From: an uncultured Burkholderiales bacterium
GTDB lineage: Bacteria > Pseudomonadota > Gammaproteobacteria > Burkholderiales > Burkholderiaceae_C
Direction of reading: 5' to 3'
Length of the DNA: 48,144 nt
Assembly: GCA_903887325.1 (NCBI GenBank)
Contig: CAISPG010000008.1
Location: forward strand, 1 to 48,144
Made by a program: the position numbers and the translations under genes. Shown here piece after piece: positions 1 through 7,362 of the stretch; position 1 is the first letter of the stretch, and each line of letters starts with the position of its first letter. The notes under the pieces were generated by a model, which worked only from the letters and a program-made list of their open reading frames with translations, had not been told where the DNA came from and did not search any database.

Positions 1-90
1 AACCAGATTCATCTCTTCCAAAAACTCACGCTTGCGTGTGCGTTTGGTGACCAATTCAAATCCGGTGCTGGCAAAGGTAGTTTGTTTCAT
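1..90 (-). CDS. IS5-family transposase, N-terminal fragment (runs off left edge)
   Basis: Reading leftward from the ATG at 88-90, the first 30 codons give a protein that begins MKQTTFASTGFELVTKR and continues TRKREFLEEMNLV. This is the N-terminus typical of IS5-family DDE transposases in proteobacteria. The rest of the gene, including the catalytic DDE domain, lies outside the window. The element's end should lie somewhere between the start codon and the next gene at 128, but I could not identify a terminal inverted repeat without the other end. Its position next to a toxin-antitoxin pair and an AT-richer gene marks the left edge as mobile or accessory DNA. Confidence 0.82.
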   Translation of the reverse strand, partial: MKQTTFASTGFELVTKRTRKREFLEEMNLV

Positions 91-127
91 TTACCTATAA
101 CGCTTGAGTCAGTGCTGTGGATGACTT

Positions 128-841
128 ATGCAGAGATTCCCTAGGCTTTTAGCGTGTTTTTGCACATTCGTTTTAGTAGCAGTGTTAACTAATGTAGAAG
201 CAACTGCGGCAGAGGTTGAGTTTGAGGACTCGAAGCAAAAAATAATTCTTTTTCGCGGAACCATAGATCAATCTTCGGTCTTAAAGTTGACTGAATTACT
301 TTCTCGCTGGCAATCAGCTCAGCAGTCAAAGACAACGCGCCCTACTGTGAAGATTGAAAGCCCAGGCGGCGAAGTGGATGCAGCTCTCATTGCAGGCCGC
401 GCATTAAGGCAAGCAAAGGCCACAGTATTTGTTGAATACAGAGCGCCAAATCAGGCTACCTGTAGTAGTTCATGTGTTTTTCTCGTTGCTGGCGCCGTAG
501 AGCGGTATATCCTTGGTGGTATCGGAATACATAACTTTTTTATTGCATCAAATGATCAAACCTATGAGCAAGTAGCAACGACACGGAGGCGTTTGGAAAC
601 AAGCATTCGGAACTTCCTCGTGGAAATGAATGTTTCCCCGGTACTGTATGACCGCATGGTTGCCATCCCACCGCAAAGTTTGCGATTACTCGCTGAACAG
701 GAGCTTGACGATCTCGGACTGGGGATGACCGACCCAACATTCCGAGACTTTCGCCATGGAGAGGAGGCATCACGTCTCGGTATTGACAAGGCTACATACA
801 TTGCACGGCTTGGTTCGCTAATGGCAGGAATATCACGCTGA
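128..841 (+). CDS. Periplasmic ClpP-fold protein (COG3904-like), probably acquired
   Basis: A 237-residue protein with a signal peptide (basic start, hydrophobic stretch to about residue 27, then A-x-A). The body resembles the ClpP/crotonase-fold periplasmic proteins grouped as COG3904: an I-x-SPGG motif around residues 77-81, a following GRALR helix, a Cys-rich C-S-S-S-C stretch near residue 112, and a GIGIH segment. The family has no firmly assigned activity; a serine-protease-like fold is inferred from the SPGG motif only. Base composition is visibly more AT-rich than the backbone genes, which suggests transfer together with the IS fragment at the left. Its last codons (MAGISR, stop 839-841) lie inside DNA that on the other strand encodes the conserved C-terminal part of ParE, so the 3' end may have been created by a recombination joint. 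Confidence 0.7.
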   Translation: MQRFPRLLACFCTFVLVAVLTNVEATAAEVEFEDSKQKIILFRGTIDQSSVLKLTELLSRWQSAQQSKTTRPTVKIESPGGEVDAALIAGRALRQAKATVFVEYRAPNQATCSSSCVFLVAGAVERYILGGIGIHNFFIASNDQTYEQVATTRRRLETSIRNFLVEMNVSPVLYDRMVAIPPQSLRLLAEQELDDLGLGMTDPTFRDFRHGEEASRLGIDKATYIARLGSLMAGISR

Positions 842-1125
842 CCGTGCAACACACGCCACACGTCAATGTGGTCAGACAGTTCGACATAAAACACAAAGTG
901 TGGGTAGCGAGTTAAGGGCCAAAATCTAAGTCCGGGCAAATTCAGCTCGTGGGCAAAACGTGTCGAGCCGGTTGCAGGCTGGCGGCTGATGTGGGTATAA
1001 GCCCGTTCTAATTCATCAATAAAGCCTAATGCGGCATCTGTAGCGCCCTCATCCACGTAGTATGCGATTGCCTCATCGACATCTTGATTGGCAAACTGAC
1101 GCGGGACGATGGGTTTGGAATTCAC
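562..1125 (-). CDS. parE: ParE-family toxin with abnormal C-terminal extension
   Basis: The first ~95 residues are a RelE/ParE-superfamily toxin: a helical start (DEAIAYYVDEGATDAAL), the region around LPGLRFWPL and the closing strand VWRVLHGQRDIP are diagnostic. ParE toxins poison DNA gyrase in characterised members and are held inactive by ParD. The start is a GTG at 1123-1125 that overlaps the parD stop (GTGA), a sign of translational coupling. ParE proteins normally end a few residues after the R-D-I-P strand, near base 820 here. This frame has no stop there and continues about 85 residues antisense to the ClpP-fold gene, ending at 562. The tail is not ParE-like and is probably the result of a joint that removed the native stop. 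Whether the toxin is active is unknown. Confidence 0.78.
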   Translation of the reverse strand: MNSKPIVPRQFANQDVDEAIAYYVDEGATDAALGFIDELERAYTHISRQPATGSTRFAHELNLPGLRFWPLTRYPHFVFYVELSDHIDVWRVLHGQRDIPAISEPSRAMYVALSIPRRDASSPWRKSRNVGSVIPSPRSSSSCSASNRKLCGGMATMRSYSTGETFISTRKFRMLVSKRLRVVATCS

Positions 1126-1373
1126 GCCTTGTTACGAGTTTTGCTTGCATTGACCACCTTGTCGCGCAAAGTGTCAAAGTAGGCAGGTGTCACGGCTTGA
1201 GTAGGTTCTGAACCGGCACCTTCTAAGAGCAAGCTATGCAACTGCTGTCGGTCCAGTTCCTTGCGAATCAGTTCACGTACGTACTCACTGCTGGTGCCAT
1301 AGCCGCGCTGGCTGACCTGCTCGTCTACAAAGGCCTTGAGTGTGTCTGGTAAGGAAATATTCATTGTGCTCAT
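1122..1373 (-). CDS. parD: ParD-family antitoxin
   Basis: An 83-residue protein with the ParD ribbon-helix-helix fold: MSTMNISLPDTLKAFVDEQ, then the conserved GYGTSSEYVRELIRK helix. ParD binds DNA with its N-terminal ribbon-helix-helix and neutralises ParE with its C-terminal tail, and normally represses its own operon. It is the first gene of the parDE pair; its TGA overlaps the parE GTG. The length is normal and the reading frame intact. A good dyad that could be its operator lies 28-52 bases upstream (1401-1425). The pair sits directly upstream of, and divergent from, hisI. Confidence 0.9.
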   Translation of the reverse strand: MSTMNISLPDTLKAFVDEQVSQRGYGTSSEYVRELIRKELDRQQLHSLLLEGAGSEPTQAVTPAYFDTLRDKVVNASKTRNKA

Positions 1374-1391
1374 GCGTCCAGTTTAGATTCC

Positions 1392-1425
1392 TTGGCAAAA
1401 TTTGGCAATAACTCGGATTGCCAAA
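1392..1425. promoter_or_regulatory. Perfect dyad and extra half-site, candidate parDE operator
   Basis: TTTGGCAAT at 1401-1409 and ATTGCCAAA at 1417-1425 form a perfect 9-base inverted repeat with a 7-base spacer. A further TTGGCAAAA at 1392-1400 repeats the half-site in direct orientation. It lies about 28 bases upstream of the parD start, where ribbon-helix-helix antitoxins bind, and about 95 bases upstream of hisI. It has no T-tract, so it is unlikely to be a terminator. The operator role is inferred from position and symmetry. Confidence 0.55.
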
Positions 1426-1519
1426 GTATTAAGTGCTTGAGCGTAGCTATAAAAGCCTTTCGATACGCTTTTGTCCAATTGCTTATCCACAACAGGCGAT
1501 GCCCTTAACATCTCCCCCT

Positions 1520-1930
1520 ATGAATTGGCTTGAACACATCAAATGGGACGCGCAAGGCTTGGTGCCCGTCATCGCGCAAGAGCAGGGCAGCAAAGACGTG
1601 CTGATGTTCGCTTGGATGAACCGCGAGGCGCTGCAACTAACCGCTGAGCAAGGGCGCGCCGTGTATTTCAGCCGCTCGCGCAACAAGCTTTGGTTCAAGG
1701 GCGAGGAGTCCGGCCATGTGCAACTGGTGCACGACATCCGCCTCGATTGCGACAACGATGTGGTTTTGCTGACCGTCACGCAAACCGGCCACGACCCTGG
1801 CATCGCCTGCCACACCGGGCGTCACAGTTGTTTTTACCAGCGCTGGCAAACCGGCCCGGACGGCGGTCAGTGGCTGAGCACCGAACCTGTGTTGCAGGAT
1901 CCCGCTCTTATTTACAAGAAAAACCCATGA
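1520..1930 (+). CDS. hisI: Phosphoribosyl-AMP cyclohydrolase
   Basis: Opens the purine ring of phosphoribosyl-AMP, the third step of histidine biosynthesis; zinc-dependent and cytosolic. The 136-residue protein begins [20 protein letters not shown] and carries [11 protein letters not shown], the [17 protein letters not shown] block, and the metal-binding D-C-D-N-D and C-H-T-G-RHSCF segments, all characteristic of HisI. I chose ATG 1520 because homologues start at this MNWL; an in-frame ATG at 1499 would add seven residues and neither has a clear ribosome binding site. HisI and HisE are separate genes here, as in other betaproteobacteria, and overlap by four bases. The upstream his genes are not in the window: parDE and the IS fragment occupy that place. 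Confidence 0.95.
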   Translation: MNWLEHIKWDAQGLVPVIAQEQGSKDVLMFAWMNREALQLTAEQGRAVYFSRSRNKLWFKGEESGHVQLVHDIRLDCDNDVVLLTVTQTGHDPGIACHTGRHSCFYQRWQTGPDGGQWLSTEPVLQDPALIYKKNP

Positions 1931-2295
1931 ATACAAACGATATTCTGATGCGCCTGGCCGCTGTCATTGAAAGCCGTAAAGCGGCCAATGGCGGCAACCC
2001 CGACACCAGTTATGTGGCCCGGCTGTTAAAAAAAGGCCCGGATGCTTTTTTGAAAAAAATTGGTGAAGAAGCCACAGAAACGGTGATGGCCGCCAAGGAT
2101 GTCAGTCATGGTGCGAATGCTGAACACCTGGTCAATGAAATGGCCGATTTGTGGTTTCACTGCATGGTGGCGCTGGCGCATTACGACCTGAGTCCGGCAG
2201 ATGTGATCAACGAATTGGCGCGCCGCGAAGGCTTGGGCGGCTTGGAAGAAAAAGCCTTGCGCAAAGCCTTGCAGCGTGAAGCAGGAGAAGATTGA
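1927..2295 (+). CDS. hisE: Phosphoribosyl-ATP pyrophosphatase
   Basis: Hydrolyses phosphoribosyl-ATP to phosphoribosyl-AMP and pyrophosphate, the second step of histidine biosynthesis, and so supplies the substrate of HisI encoded just upstream. The 122-residue protein has the MazG-like all-alpha fold signature: [16 protein letters not shown] followed by the [12 protein letters not shown] helix, whose Glu and Asp residues bind magnesium. The ATG at 1927 overlaps the hisI stop (ATGA), so the pair is probably translationally coupled. The stop (2293-2295) directly abuts the HIT gene start at 2296. Confidence 0.95.
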   Translation: MNTNDILMRLAAVIESRKAANGGNPDTSYVARLLKKGPDAFLKKIGEEATETVMAAKDVSHGANAEHLVNEMADLWFHCMVALAHYDLSPADVINELARREGLGGLEEKALRKALQREAGED

Positions 2296-2661
2296 ATGAG
2301 CGACACGCACGACCCGAACTGCATTTTTTGCAAAATCATCCAGGGCAAGATTCCTTCACGCAAAGTCTATGAAGACGACGACATGTTCGCGTTTCATGAC
2401 ATCAACCCTTGGGCGCCGGTGCATTTTCTGGTGATACCGAAACTGCATATCCCTTCTATGGCGCAGGTTACCGAAGCGCACGCAGCCTTGCTCGGGCGCA
2501 TGCTCATCAAGGTGCCGCAACTGGCTTTGCAAGAAGGTGTCAACCCTTACCCCGAGGGTGGTTTTCGTCTGGTAACCAACACCGGCTTAGAGGGTGGACA
2601 AGAGGTTCACCACCTGCATTGGCATGTCATGGGCGGTCCGCGCCCATGGTTGCGCGGCTAA
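2296..2661 (+). CDS. HIT-family purine nucleotide-binding protein (HinT-like)
   Basis: A 121-residue histidine triad protein. It has a C-x-x-C zinc-like motif (CIFCKI) near the start and the defining H-x-H-x-H motif [10 protein letters not shown] close to the C-terminus. Proteins of this branch hydrolyse adenosine phosphoramidates such as AMP-NH2. It starts with no gap after hisE and a GGAGAAG ribosome binding site lies within the end of hisE, so it is transcribed with the his genes. In Burkholderiales a HIT gene between hisE and tatA is the usual arrangement; no role in histidine synthesis is implied. Confidence 0.92.
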   Translation: MSDTHDPNCIFCKIIQGKIPSRKVYEDDDMFAFHDINPWAPVHFLVIPKLHIPSMAQVTEAHAALLGRMLIKVPQLALQEGVNPYPEGGFRLVTNTGLEGGQEVHHLHWHVMGGPRPWLRG

Positions 2662-2696
2662 GACTAGAATTCCCTCAGTTCATTGAGGAGCATCCC

Positions 2697-2951
2697 ATGG
2701 GGTCATTTTCTGTTTGGCATTGGTTAATTGTTTTATTGATCGTGGTTTTGGTCTTCGGTACCAAAAAATTGAAAAACCTGGGCGGTGACCTGGGCGGGGC
2801 TGTCAAAGGCTTCAAAGACGGCATGAAGGACGGCGCTGCCGCCCCTACCGAAGAAAAACCTGCCGCACCTGCGCAGCAAGTCGCCGGCGCAGCGCCTGCA
2901 CACGCAGCTGACAAGGCACCCATTGATGTGGAAGCCAAAAGCAAGTCATGA
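2697..2951 (+). CDS. tatA: Sec-independent translocase subunit TatA
   Basis: Pore-forming subunit of the twin-arginine translocase, which moves folded proteins across the inner membrane. The 84-residue protein has one N-terminal membrane helix ([15 protein letters not shown]), the conserved FG hinge, and an amphipathic helix [21 protein letters not shown], followed by an Ala/Pro-rich cytoplasmic tail. I chose ATG 2697, which has a TGAGGAG ribosome binding site and gives the normal TatA N-terminus. It is the first of tatABC; tatB follows after three bases. Confidence 0.95.
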   Translation: MGSFSVWHWLIVLLIVVLVFGTKKLKNLGGDLGGAVKGFKDGMKDGAAAPTEEKPAAPAQQVAGAAPAHAADKAPIDVEAKSKS

Positions 2952-2954
2952 TCC

Positions 2955-3446
2955 ATGTTTGATTTAGACGTCTCCAAACTGGCGGTGATAGGCGCGGTAG
3001 CGCTGGTCGTCATCGGTCCGGAGAAAATGCCGCGCGTAGCCCGTACCGTCGGGACCTTGCTCGGCAAGGCGCAGCGTTACGTATCTGATGTCAAGGCAGA
3101 AGTCAACCGCGCCATGGAAATGGAAGACCTGAAGAAAATGAAAGAAACCATGGACTCGGCCATGACTGATGTGCAGTCCAGCGTGTTGAATGCCACCACG
3201 CAGCTGAACCAGGGCATGGCAGAGCTTGGTCAGGAAGCGCCGGCGTCTGACAATAACAACGCATTCCTTCCCTATTGGCAGCCGCAACAACCCGAGTACA
3301 AGCACCCCGGCAAAAACTGGCGCCTCAAGCGTTCGGCCATGCCTCAGTGGTACAAAGCGCGCCAGGGCGTGCGCACCAAGGCCTTGTCGGGTGCCGCGCG
3401 TGTTGCCCGCTTCCGTCCGTCCGCAACAGGTTCGAACAGGGATTGA
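2955..3446 (+). CDS. tatB: Sec-independent translocase subunit TatB
   Basis: TatB forms the substrate receptor complex with TatC. The 163-residue protein starts with a membrane helix ([19 protein letters not shown]) ending in the TatB-specific GPE(K/R)-x-P motif, then an amphipathic helix [18 protein letters not shown] and a long charged helical cytoplasmic region to about residue 95. The C-terminal 60 residues are basic and Pro-rich, as in other Burkholderiales. It sits between tatA and tatC with short spacings, so it is part of one operon. Confidence 0.94.
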   Translation: MFDLDVSKLAVIGAVALVVIGPEKMPRVARTVGTLLGKAQRYVSDVKAEVNRAMEMEDLKKMKETMDSAMTDVQSSVLNATTQLNQGMAELGQEAPASDNNNAFLPYWQPQQPEYKHPGKNWRLKRSAMPQWYKARQGVRTKALSGAARVARFRPSATGSNRD

Positions 3447-3452
3447 TGACAT

Positions 3453-4250
3453 ATGTCTGATTCAGGTTCGCAGGACACGGATACGCTGAAAGCTTCCGAA
3501 CAACCATTTGTTCAACACCTCAAAGAATTGCGTGACCGTCTGGTCAAGTCTTTCATCGCTGTTGCGGTGATGTGCGCCATCCTCAGCATATTTCCCGGCC
3601 CGGCCCAGTTGTACGACCTGTTAGCCGCTCCTTTGGTGGCGCAACTGCCGGAAGGCACGAGATTGATCGCCACCTCGGTGATTTCGCCGTTTCTGGTGCC
3701 GCTCAAAATCATGTTGATGGCGGGTTTTCTGCTGGCGTTGCCGGTGGTGCTGTACCAGGCCTGGGCTTTTGTCGCGCCCGGTTTGTATGCCCATGAAAAA
3801 CGCCTGGTGATGCCACTGGTCGTGTCCAGCACCATCTTGTTTTTTATCGGAGTGGCGTTTTGTTACTTCTTTGTGTTCGGGCAGGTGTTCAAGTTCATAC
3901 AAAGTTTTGCGCCGAAAAGCATCACAGCCGCGCCTGACATCGAAGCCTATTTGAGTTTTGTGTTGACCATGTTCATCGCTTTCGGCTTGGCCTTCGAGGT
4001 GCCGATTGTGGTGATTGTGCTGGCGCGCATGGGTTTGGTCACCATTGAAAAACTCAAGGCCTTCCGCTCTTATTTCATTGTGCTGGCATTCATCATTGCC
4101 GCCATCGTGACGCCGCCGGATGTGGTGTCGCAGTTGGCACTGGCTATTCCCATGGTGATTCTTTACGAGATCGGCATTTGGGCGGCTCAAATATTCATGA
4201 AGCACACCAAGGCGCCTGAAGACGAAGACAAGCCTGCCGACGGGACTTGA
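3453..4250 (+). CDS. tatC: Sec-independent translocase subunit TatC
   Basis: The polytopic core of the Tat translocase, which recognises the twin-arginine signal. The 265-residue protein has the conserved cytoplasmic N-terminus EQPFVQHLKELRDRLVKS and six predicted membrane segments, with the SPFLVPLK periplasmic motif and the FGLAFEVPIVV helix typical of TatC. Its stop codon is interlocked with the region just before the protease gene start. Likely clients within this window are the Rieske protein (petA) and MsrP, both of which have Tat-type N-termini. Confidence 0.96.
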   Translation: MSDSGSQDTDTLKASEQPFVQHLKELRDRLVKSFIAVAVMCAILSIFPGPAQLYDLLAAPLVAQLPEGTRLIATSVISPFLVPLKIMLMAGFLLALPVVLYQAWAFVAPGLYAHEKRLVMPLVVSSTILFFIGVAFCYFFVFGQVFKFIQSFAPKSITAAPDIEAYLSFVLTMFIAFGLAFEVPIVVIVLARMGLVTIEKLKAFRSYFIVLAFIIAAIVTPPDVVSQLALAIPMVILYEIGIWAAQIFMKHTKAPEDEDKPADGT

Positions 4251-4252
4251 AC

Positions 4253-5404
4253 ATGCGCAGACTGTGGTTGTTGTTTTCCCAGACAGTGACCATTCTGGTC
4301 GCGGTCTGGTTTGTCCTGATCACACTCAAGCCAGAGTGGTTGCAACGTCCCTCCCAGTGGAATTCCAGCTTGCACGTGCTGCAAGCGCCCGACAGCGACG
4401 CGGGCAGATCCGGTGGTTCAGGCAGTTTGCGAATGGCCGCCAAAAAAGCCTCGCCTTCGGTGGTCAGCATCAACACCTCTTCGCGCAAGCCCAATTTGCC
4501 GGATCACGCCAAAGACCCGTGGTTCCGTTATTTCTTCGGCGACCAGGACGATGCTTCGCCGAATGCCGGTCTGGGCAGCGGGGTGATTGTCAGCCCCGAG
4601 GGCTACATACTGACCAACAACCACGTCATTGAAGCCGCCGATGAAATCACCGTCATTCTGAACGACGGCAGAAGCACCCGCGCCAAGCTGGTGGGTACCG
4701 ACCCGGACACGGATCTGGCGGTATTGAAGATCAAACTGGACAATTTGCCTGTCATGGTTTTGAGCGATTCCGATCAGTTGCAGGTCGGCGATGTGGTGTT
4801 GGCCATAGGTAACCCCTTCGGTGTCGGCCAAACAGTGACCAGCGGCATTGTGTCGGCGCTGGGGCGTAACCAGTTGGGCATTAACACCTTTGAGAATTTC
4901 ATACAAACCGATGCCGCCATCAATCCGGGTAACTCGGGCGGCGCTTTGGTCGATGTGCAAGGCAATCTGCTGGGCATCAATACCGCTATTTATTCACGGT
5001 CCGGCGGCAGCATGGGCATAGGCTTTGCAATCCCGGTCAGCACCGCGCGCCAGGTGCTTGAAGGCATCGTCAAGGAAGGGCAGGTGGTTCGCGGCTGGAT
5101 AGGCTTAGAACCGACTGAAATCACGCCTGATCTGGCCAAGACTTTCAATGTGCAGCGCGACAGCGGCGTCATCATCACCGGGGTGTTGCAAACCGGCCCG
5201 GCATTCAAGGCCGGTGTCCGTCCCGGCGATGTGTTGCTGGCGGTCGAAGGCCAGCAGGTGAAAAGCGTGGCCGAATTGCTGGCGCGTGTGTCGGCGCTCA
5301 AGCCCGGTCAAGCCGCGCGTGTGACGGTGTTGCGCCAAAGCGATCAAATCGATTTGACCATCACGCCCGGACAACGCCCCAAGGCCAAAGTCCCGCCTCG
5401 CTGA
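4253..5404 (+). CDS. Periplasmic DegQ/DegS-type serine protease with one PDZ domain
   Basis: An HtrA-family (S1C) protease for periplasmic protein quality control or stress signalling. The 383-residue protein has an N-terminal membrane anchor (LWLLFSQTVTILVAVWFVLI), a trypsin-like domain with the triad His124 (NNHVIEA), Asp154 (DTDLAVLKI) and Ser228 (GNSGGALVD), and one PDZ domain from about residue 280 (GWIGLEPTEI, then GPAFKAGVRPGDVLLAV). One PDZ domain and an uncleaved anchor resemble DegS/AlgW more than two-PDZ DegP. The ATG at 4253 lies two bases after the tatC stop and is preferred to an overlapping TTG at 4247. This gene follows tatABC in many Burkholderiales. Confidence 0.92.
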   Translation: MRRLWLLFSQTVTILVAVWFVLITLKPEWLQRPSQWNSSLHVLQAPDSDAGRSGGSGSLRMAAKKASPSVVSINTSSRKPNLPDHAKDPWFRYFFGDQDDASPNAGLGSGVIVSPEGYILTNNHVIEAADEITVILNDGRSTRAKLVGTDPDTDLAVLKIKLDNLPVMVLSDSDQLQVGDVVLAIGNPFGVGQTVTSGIVSALGRNQLGINTFENFIQTDAAINPGNSGGALVDVQGNLLGINTAIYSRSGGSMGIGFAIPVSTARQVLEGIVKEGQVVRGWIGLEPTEITPDLAKTFNVQRDSGVIITGVLQTGPAFKAGVRPGDVLLAVEGQQVKSVAELLARVSALKPGQAARVTVLRQSDQIDLTITPGQRPKAKVPPR

Positions 5405-5405
5405 C

Positions 5406-6161
5406 ATGGCACAACGACAAGCACTCCTTAGCCTGTGCAACCAGTTGCTGCAACCGCAGTTGTTCAAGGACTACTGCCCCAACGGTTTGCAGGTGGAAGG
5501 ACGCTCAGAGGTCAAAAAAATCATCTCCGGCGTGACTGCCAGTCGGGCTTTCATTGAAGCAGCCATCCAAGAGGGCGCAGATACTTTGCTGGTTCACCAC
5601 GGCTTGTTCTGGCGCGGCCAGGACGGCAGCGTCACCGGCTGGATGAAGCAGCGACTCGCGCTGTTGCTGGCGCACGATATCAATCTGCTGGCCTACCACT
5701 TGCCGCTGGATGCGCACGAAGATTGGGGCAATAACGCCATGCTGGGCAAGCACATGGGCTGGCAAACTTTGGAGCGTTTTGGCGATCAACGCCTGGGTTG
5801 GCTGGGTTCACCGCTCAATGGTGTGACTGACCCGGCTGCTCTTCAAACAGAGCTTGAAAACAAGTTGGGCCGCGCGGCAGTGGCTGTGATTCCAGATGCA
5901 GCCCGGCCCGTCAAACGCATTGCCTGGTGTACCGGCGGTGCCCAATCTTGGTTCGAAGACGCGATCGCGGCTGGCGCGGATGCGTTTGTCACCGGCGAGA
6001 TTTCCGAGCCCCAGGCGCATCTTGCGCGGGAAACCGGCGTGGCCTTTTTTGCCTGCGGCCACCATGCGACCGAGCGTTACGGCGCACCGGCATTGGCCGA
6101 GCATGTGGCGTCCGCTTTGGGCGTAGCGCATCAGTTCATAGACATCAGCAACCCGGCCTAG
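5406..6161 (+). CDS. NIF3-like dinuclear metal-center protein (YbgI family)
   Basis: A 251-residue member of the NIF3/YbgI family, conserved toroidal proteins with a dinuclear metal site; proposed to be GTP cyclohydrolase I type 2-like, but the physiological role is not settled. Recognisable parts are the N-terminal DYCPNGLQVEG, the metal-binding LLVHHGLFWRG and LLAYHLPLDAHEDWGNN, the middle GGAQSWFEDAIAAGADAF, and the C-terminal CGHHATERYG with further metal ligands. The start directly follows the protease stop by one base, so the two are co-transcribed. Confidence 0.9.
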   Translation: MAQRQALLSLCNQLLQPQLFKDYCPNGLQVEGRSEVKKIISGVTASRAFIEAAIQEGADTLLVHHGLFWRGQDGSVTGWMKQRLALLLAHDINLLAYHLPLDAHEDWGNNAMLGKHMGWQTLERFGDQRLGWLGSPLNGVTDPAALQTELENKLGRAAVAVIPDAARPVKRIAWCTGGAQSWFEDAIAAGADAFVTGEISEPQAHLARETGVAFFACGHHATERYGAPALAEHVASALGVAHQFIDISNPA

Positions 6162-6174
6162 GTTGATCAAACGC

Positions 6175-7212
6175 ATGGCTTTGTCACACGACCGTTTGCC
6201 TATGGCCCTGACCATGGGGGATCCGGCGGGCGTCGGGCCGGAAATCATTCTCAAAGCCTTTGCCGGGCATGCCGCTGAGATGCAAGCTGTGTGCGTGATC
6301 GGTAATCTGGCGGTGATGCAACACCACTTGGCTCAGTTGTCCGCGCATTTGCCCTCGGGCATTCAGTGTCACGAGGTCTTGACGCCTGCGGATGCGCTGC
6401 GCGTGCCCACCGGTCATGTGCCGGTGATCAATGTCACGCCGGATGCAGACATTGAAACTGGCAAGGTTTCAGCAGCGGCCGGCCGCATGGCGGCGGATGC
6501 GGTGAATTGGGCAGCGCGGGCTGTGCTGCGTAACGAATTCAACGCTCTGGTGACTGCACCATTGCATAAAAAAGCTTTGTCACTGGCCGGTGTGACATAC
6601 CCCGGGCATACAGAAATGCTGCAAGCGCTGGCTGCTGAACACCTAAGCCTGCCGGTGGCCGATCTGCCGGTGCGCATGATGCTCAGCAGCCCGGGTTTGC
6701 GGGTGGTTCTGGTCAGCATTCATGTGTCTTTGCGCCAGGCCATAGACGCGGTGACCGAGGCCAATGTGCTGCAAACACTGCAAATCATTCACCGCAGTTG
6801 GCCCGCCATGCACGGGCGGCATCCGCGCATTTGGGTGGCGGGATTGAACCCCCATGCCGGTGAAGAGGGTTTGTTCGGACTTGAGGAAATACAAGTGATT
6901 GCGCCTGCTATTGCCTTGGCAAATACGCAAGGATTGCAAGTCAGCGGGCCGTTTCCTCCGGACACTGTGTTCATGCAGGCGCACCAGGCAAGCGGTGCAG
7001 ACGTGCCTGACGTGGTTTTGGCCATGTACCACGACCAGGGTCTGATCCCGGTGAAGTTTTTGGGGATAGAACACGGCGTTAACCAGACGCTGGGCCTGCC
7101 GTTTGTGCGTACCAGCCCAGACCACGGCACGGCGTTTGACATTGCCGGACAAGGTTTGGCCGATCCCTCCAGCTTGCTGGCGGCTGTGCGCGCCGCCTGC
7201 AGCAGTCCTTAG
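6175..7212 (+). CDS. pdxA: 4-hydroxythreonine-4-phosphate dehydrogenase
   Basis: An NAD-dependent enzyme of the DXP-dependent vitamin B6 pathway; it oxidises 4-phosphohydroxy-L-threonine for pyridoxine phosphate ring closure by PdxJ. The 345-residue protein has the hallmark N-terminus ALTMGDPAGVGPEI, the APLHKKAL and GHTEMLQ substrate-binding motifs, the metal-ligand histidines (GLNPHAGE and MYHDQG), and the C-terminal RTSPDHGTAFDIAGQG. I chose ATG 6175 as the start; a TTG at 6163 is possible but adds residues not usual for the family. It follows the NIF3 gene with a short gap and is the last gene before the bc1 promoter region. Confidence 0.95.
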   Translation: MALSHDRLPMALTMGDPAGVGPEIILKAFAGHAAEMQAVCVIGNLAVMQHHLAQLSAHLPSGIQCHEVLTPADALRVPTGHVPVINVTPDADIETGKVSAAAGRMAADAVNWAARAVLRNEFNALVTAPLHKKALSLAGVTYPGHTEMLQALAAEHLSLPVADLPVRMMLSSPGLRVVLVSIHVSLRQAIDAVTEANVLQTLQIIHRSWPAMHGRHPRIWVAGLNPHAGEEGLFGLEEIQVIAPAIALANTQGLQVSGPFPPDTVFMQAHQASGADVPDVVLAMYHDQGLIPVKFLGIEHGVNQTLGLPFVRTSPDHGTAFDIAGQGLADPSSLLAAVRAACSSP

Positions 7213-7276
7213 GCTGGCCATGGCGGCTATTGGAAATGCTTTCGAATCCGGGGGGCAAGCGGCTGATTAATACCCT

Positions 7277-7305
7277 TTGACACCAAACCACTGGTTTTTA
7301 CTTAT
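7277..7305 (+). promoter_or_regulatory. Possible sigma-70 promoter for petABC
   Basis: A perfect -35 box TTGACA at 7277-7282 is followed after 16-17 bases by a weak -10 candidate (TACTTA/ACTTAT, 7299-7305). It lies about 60 bases upstream of the petA start in the 150-base gap after pdxA. The -10 match is poor, so the call rests on the -35 box and the position before a new operon. Confidence 0.4.
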
Positions 7306-7362
7306 TCTGCTCGGTTAGAATTGAGGGTTTTCGATATTCGCAATGAAATTCAGAGGCCTTTC

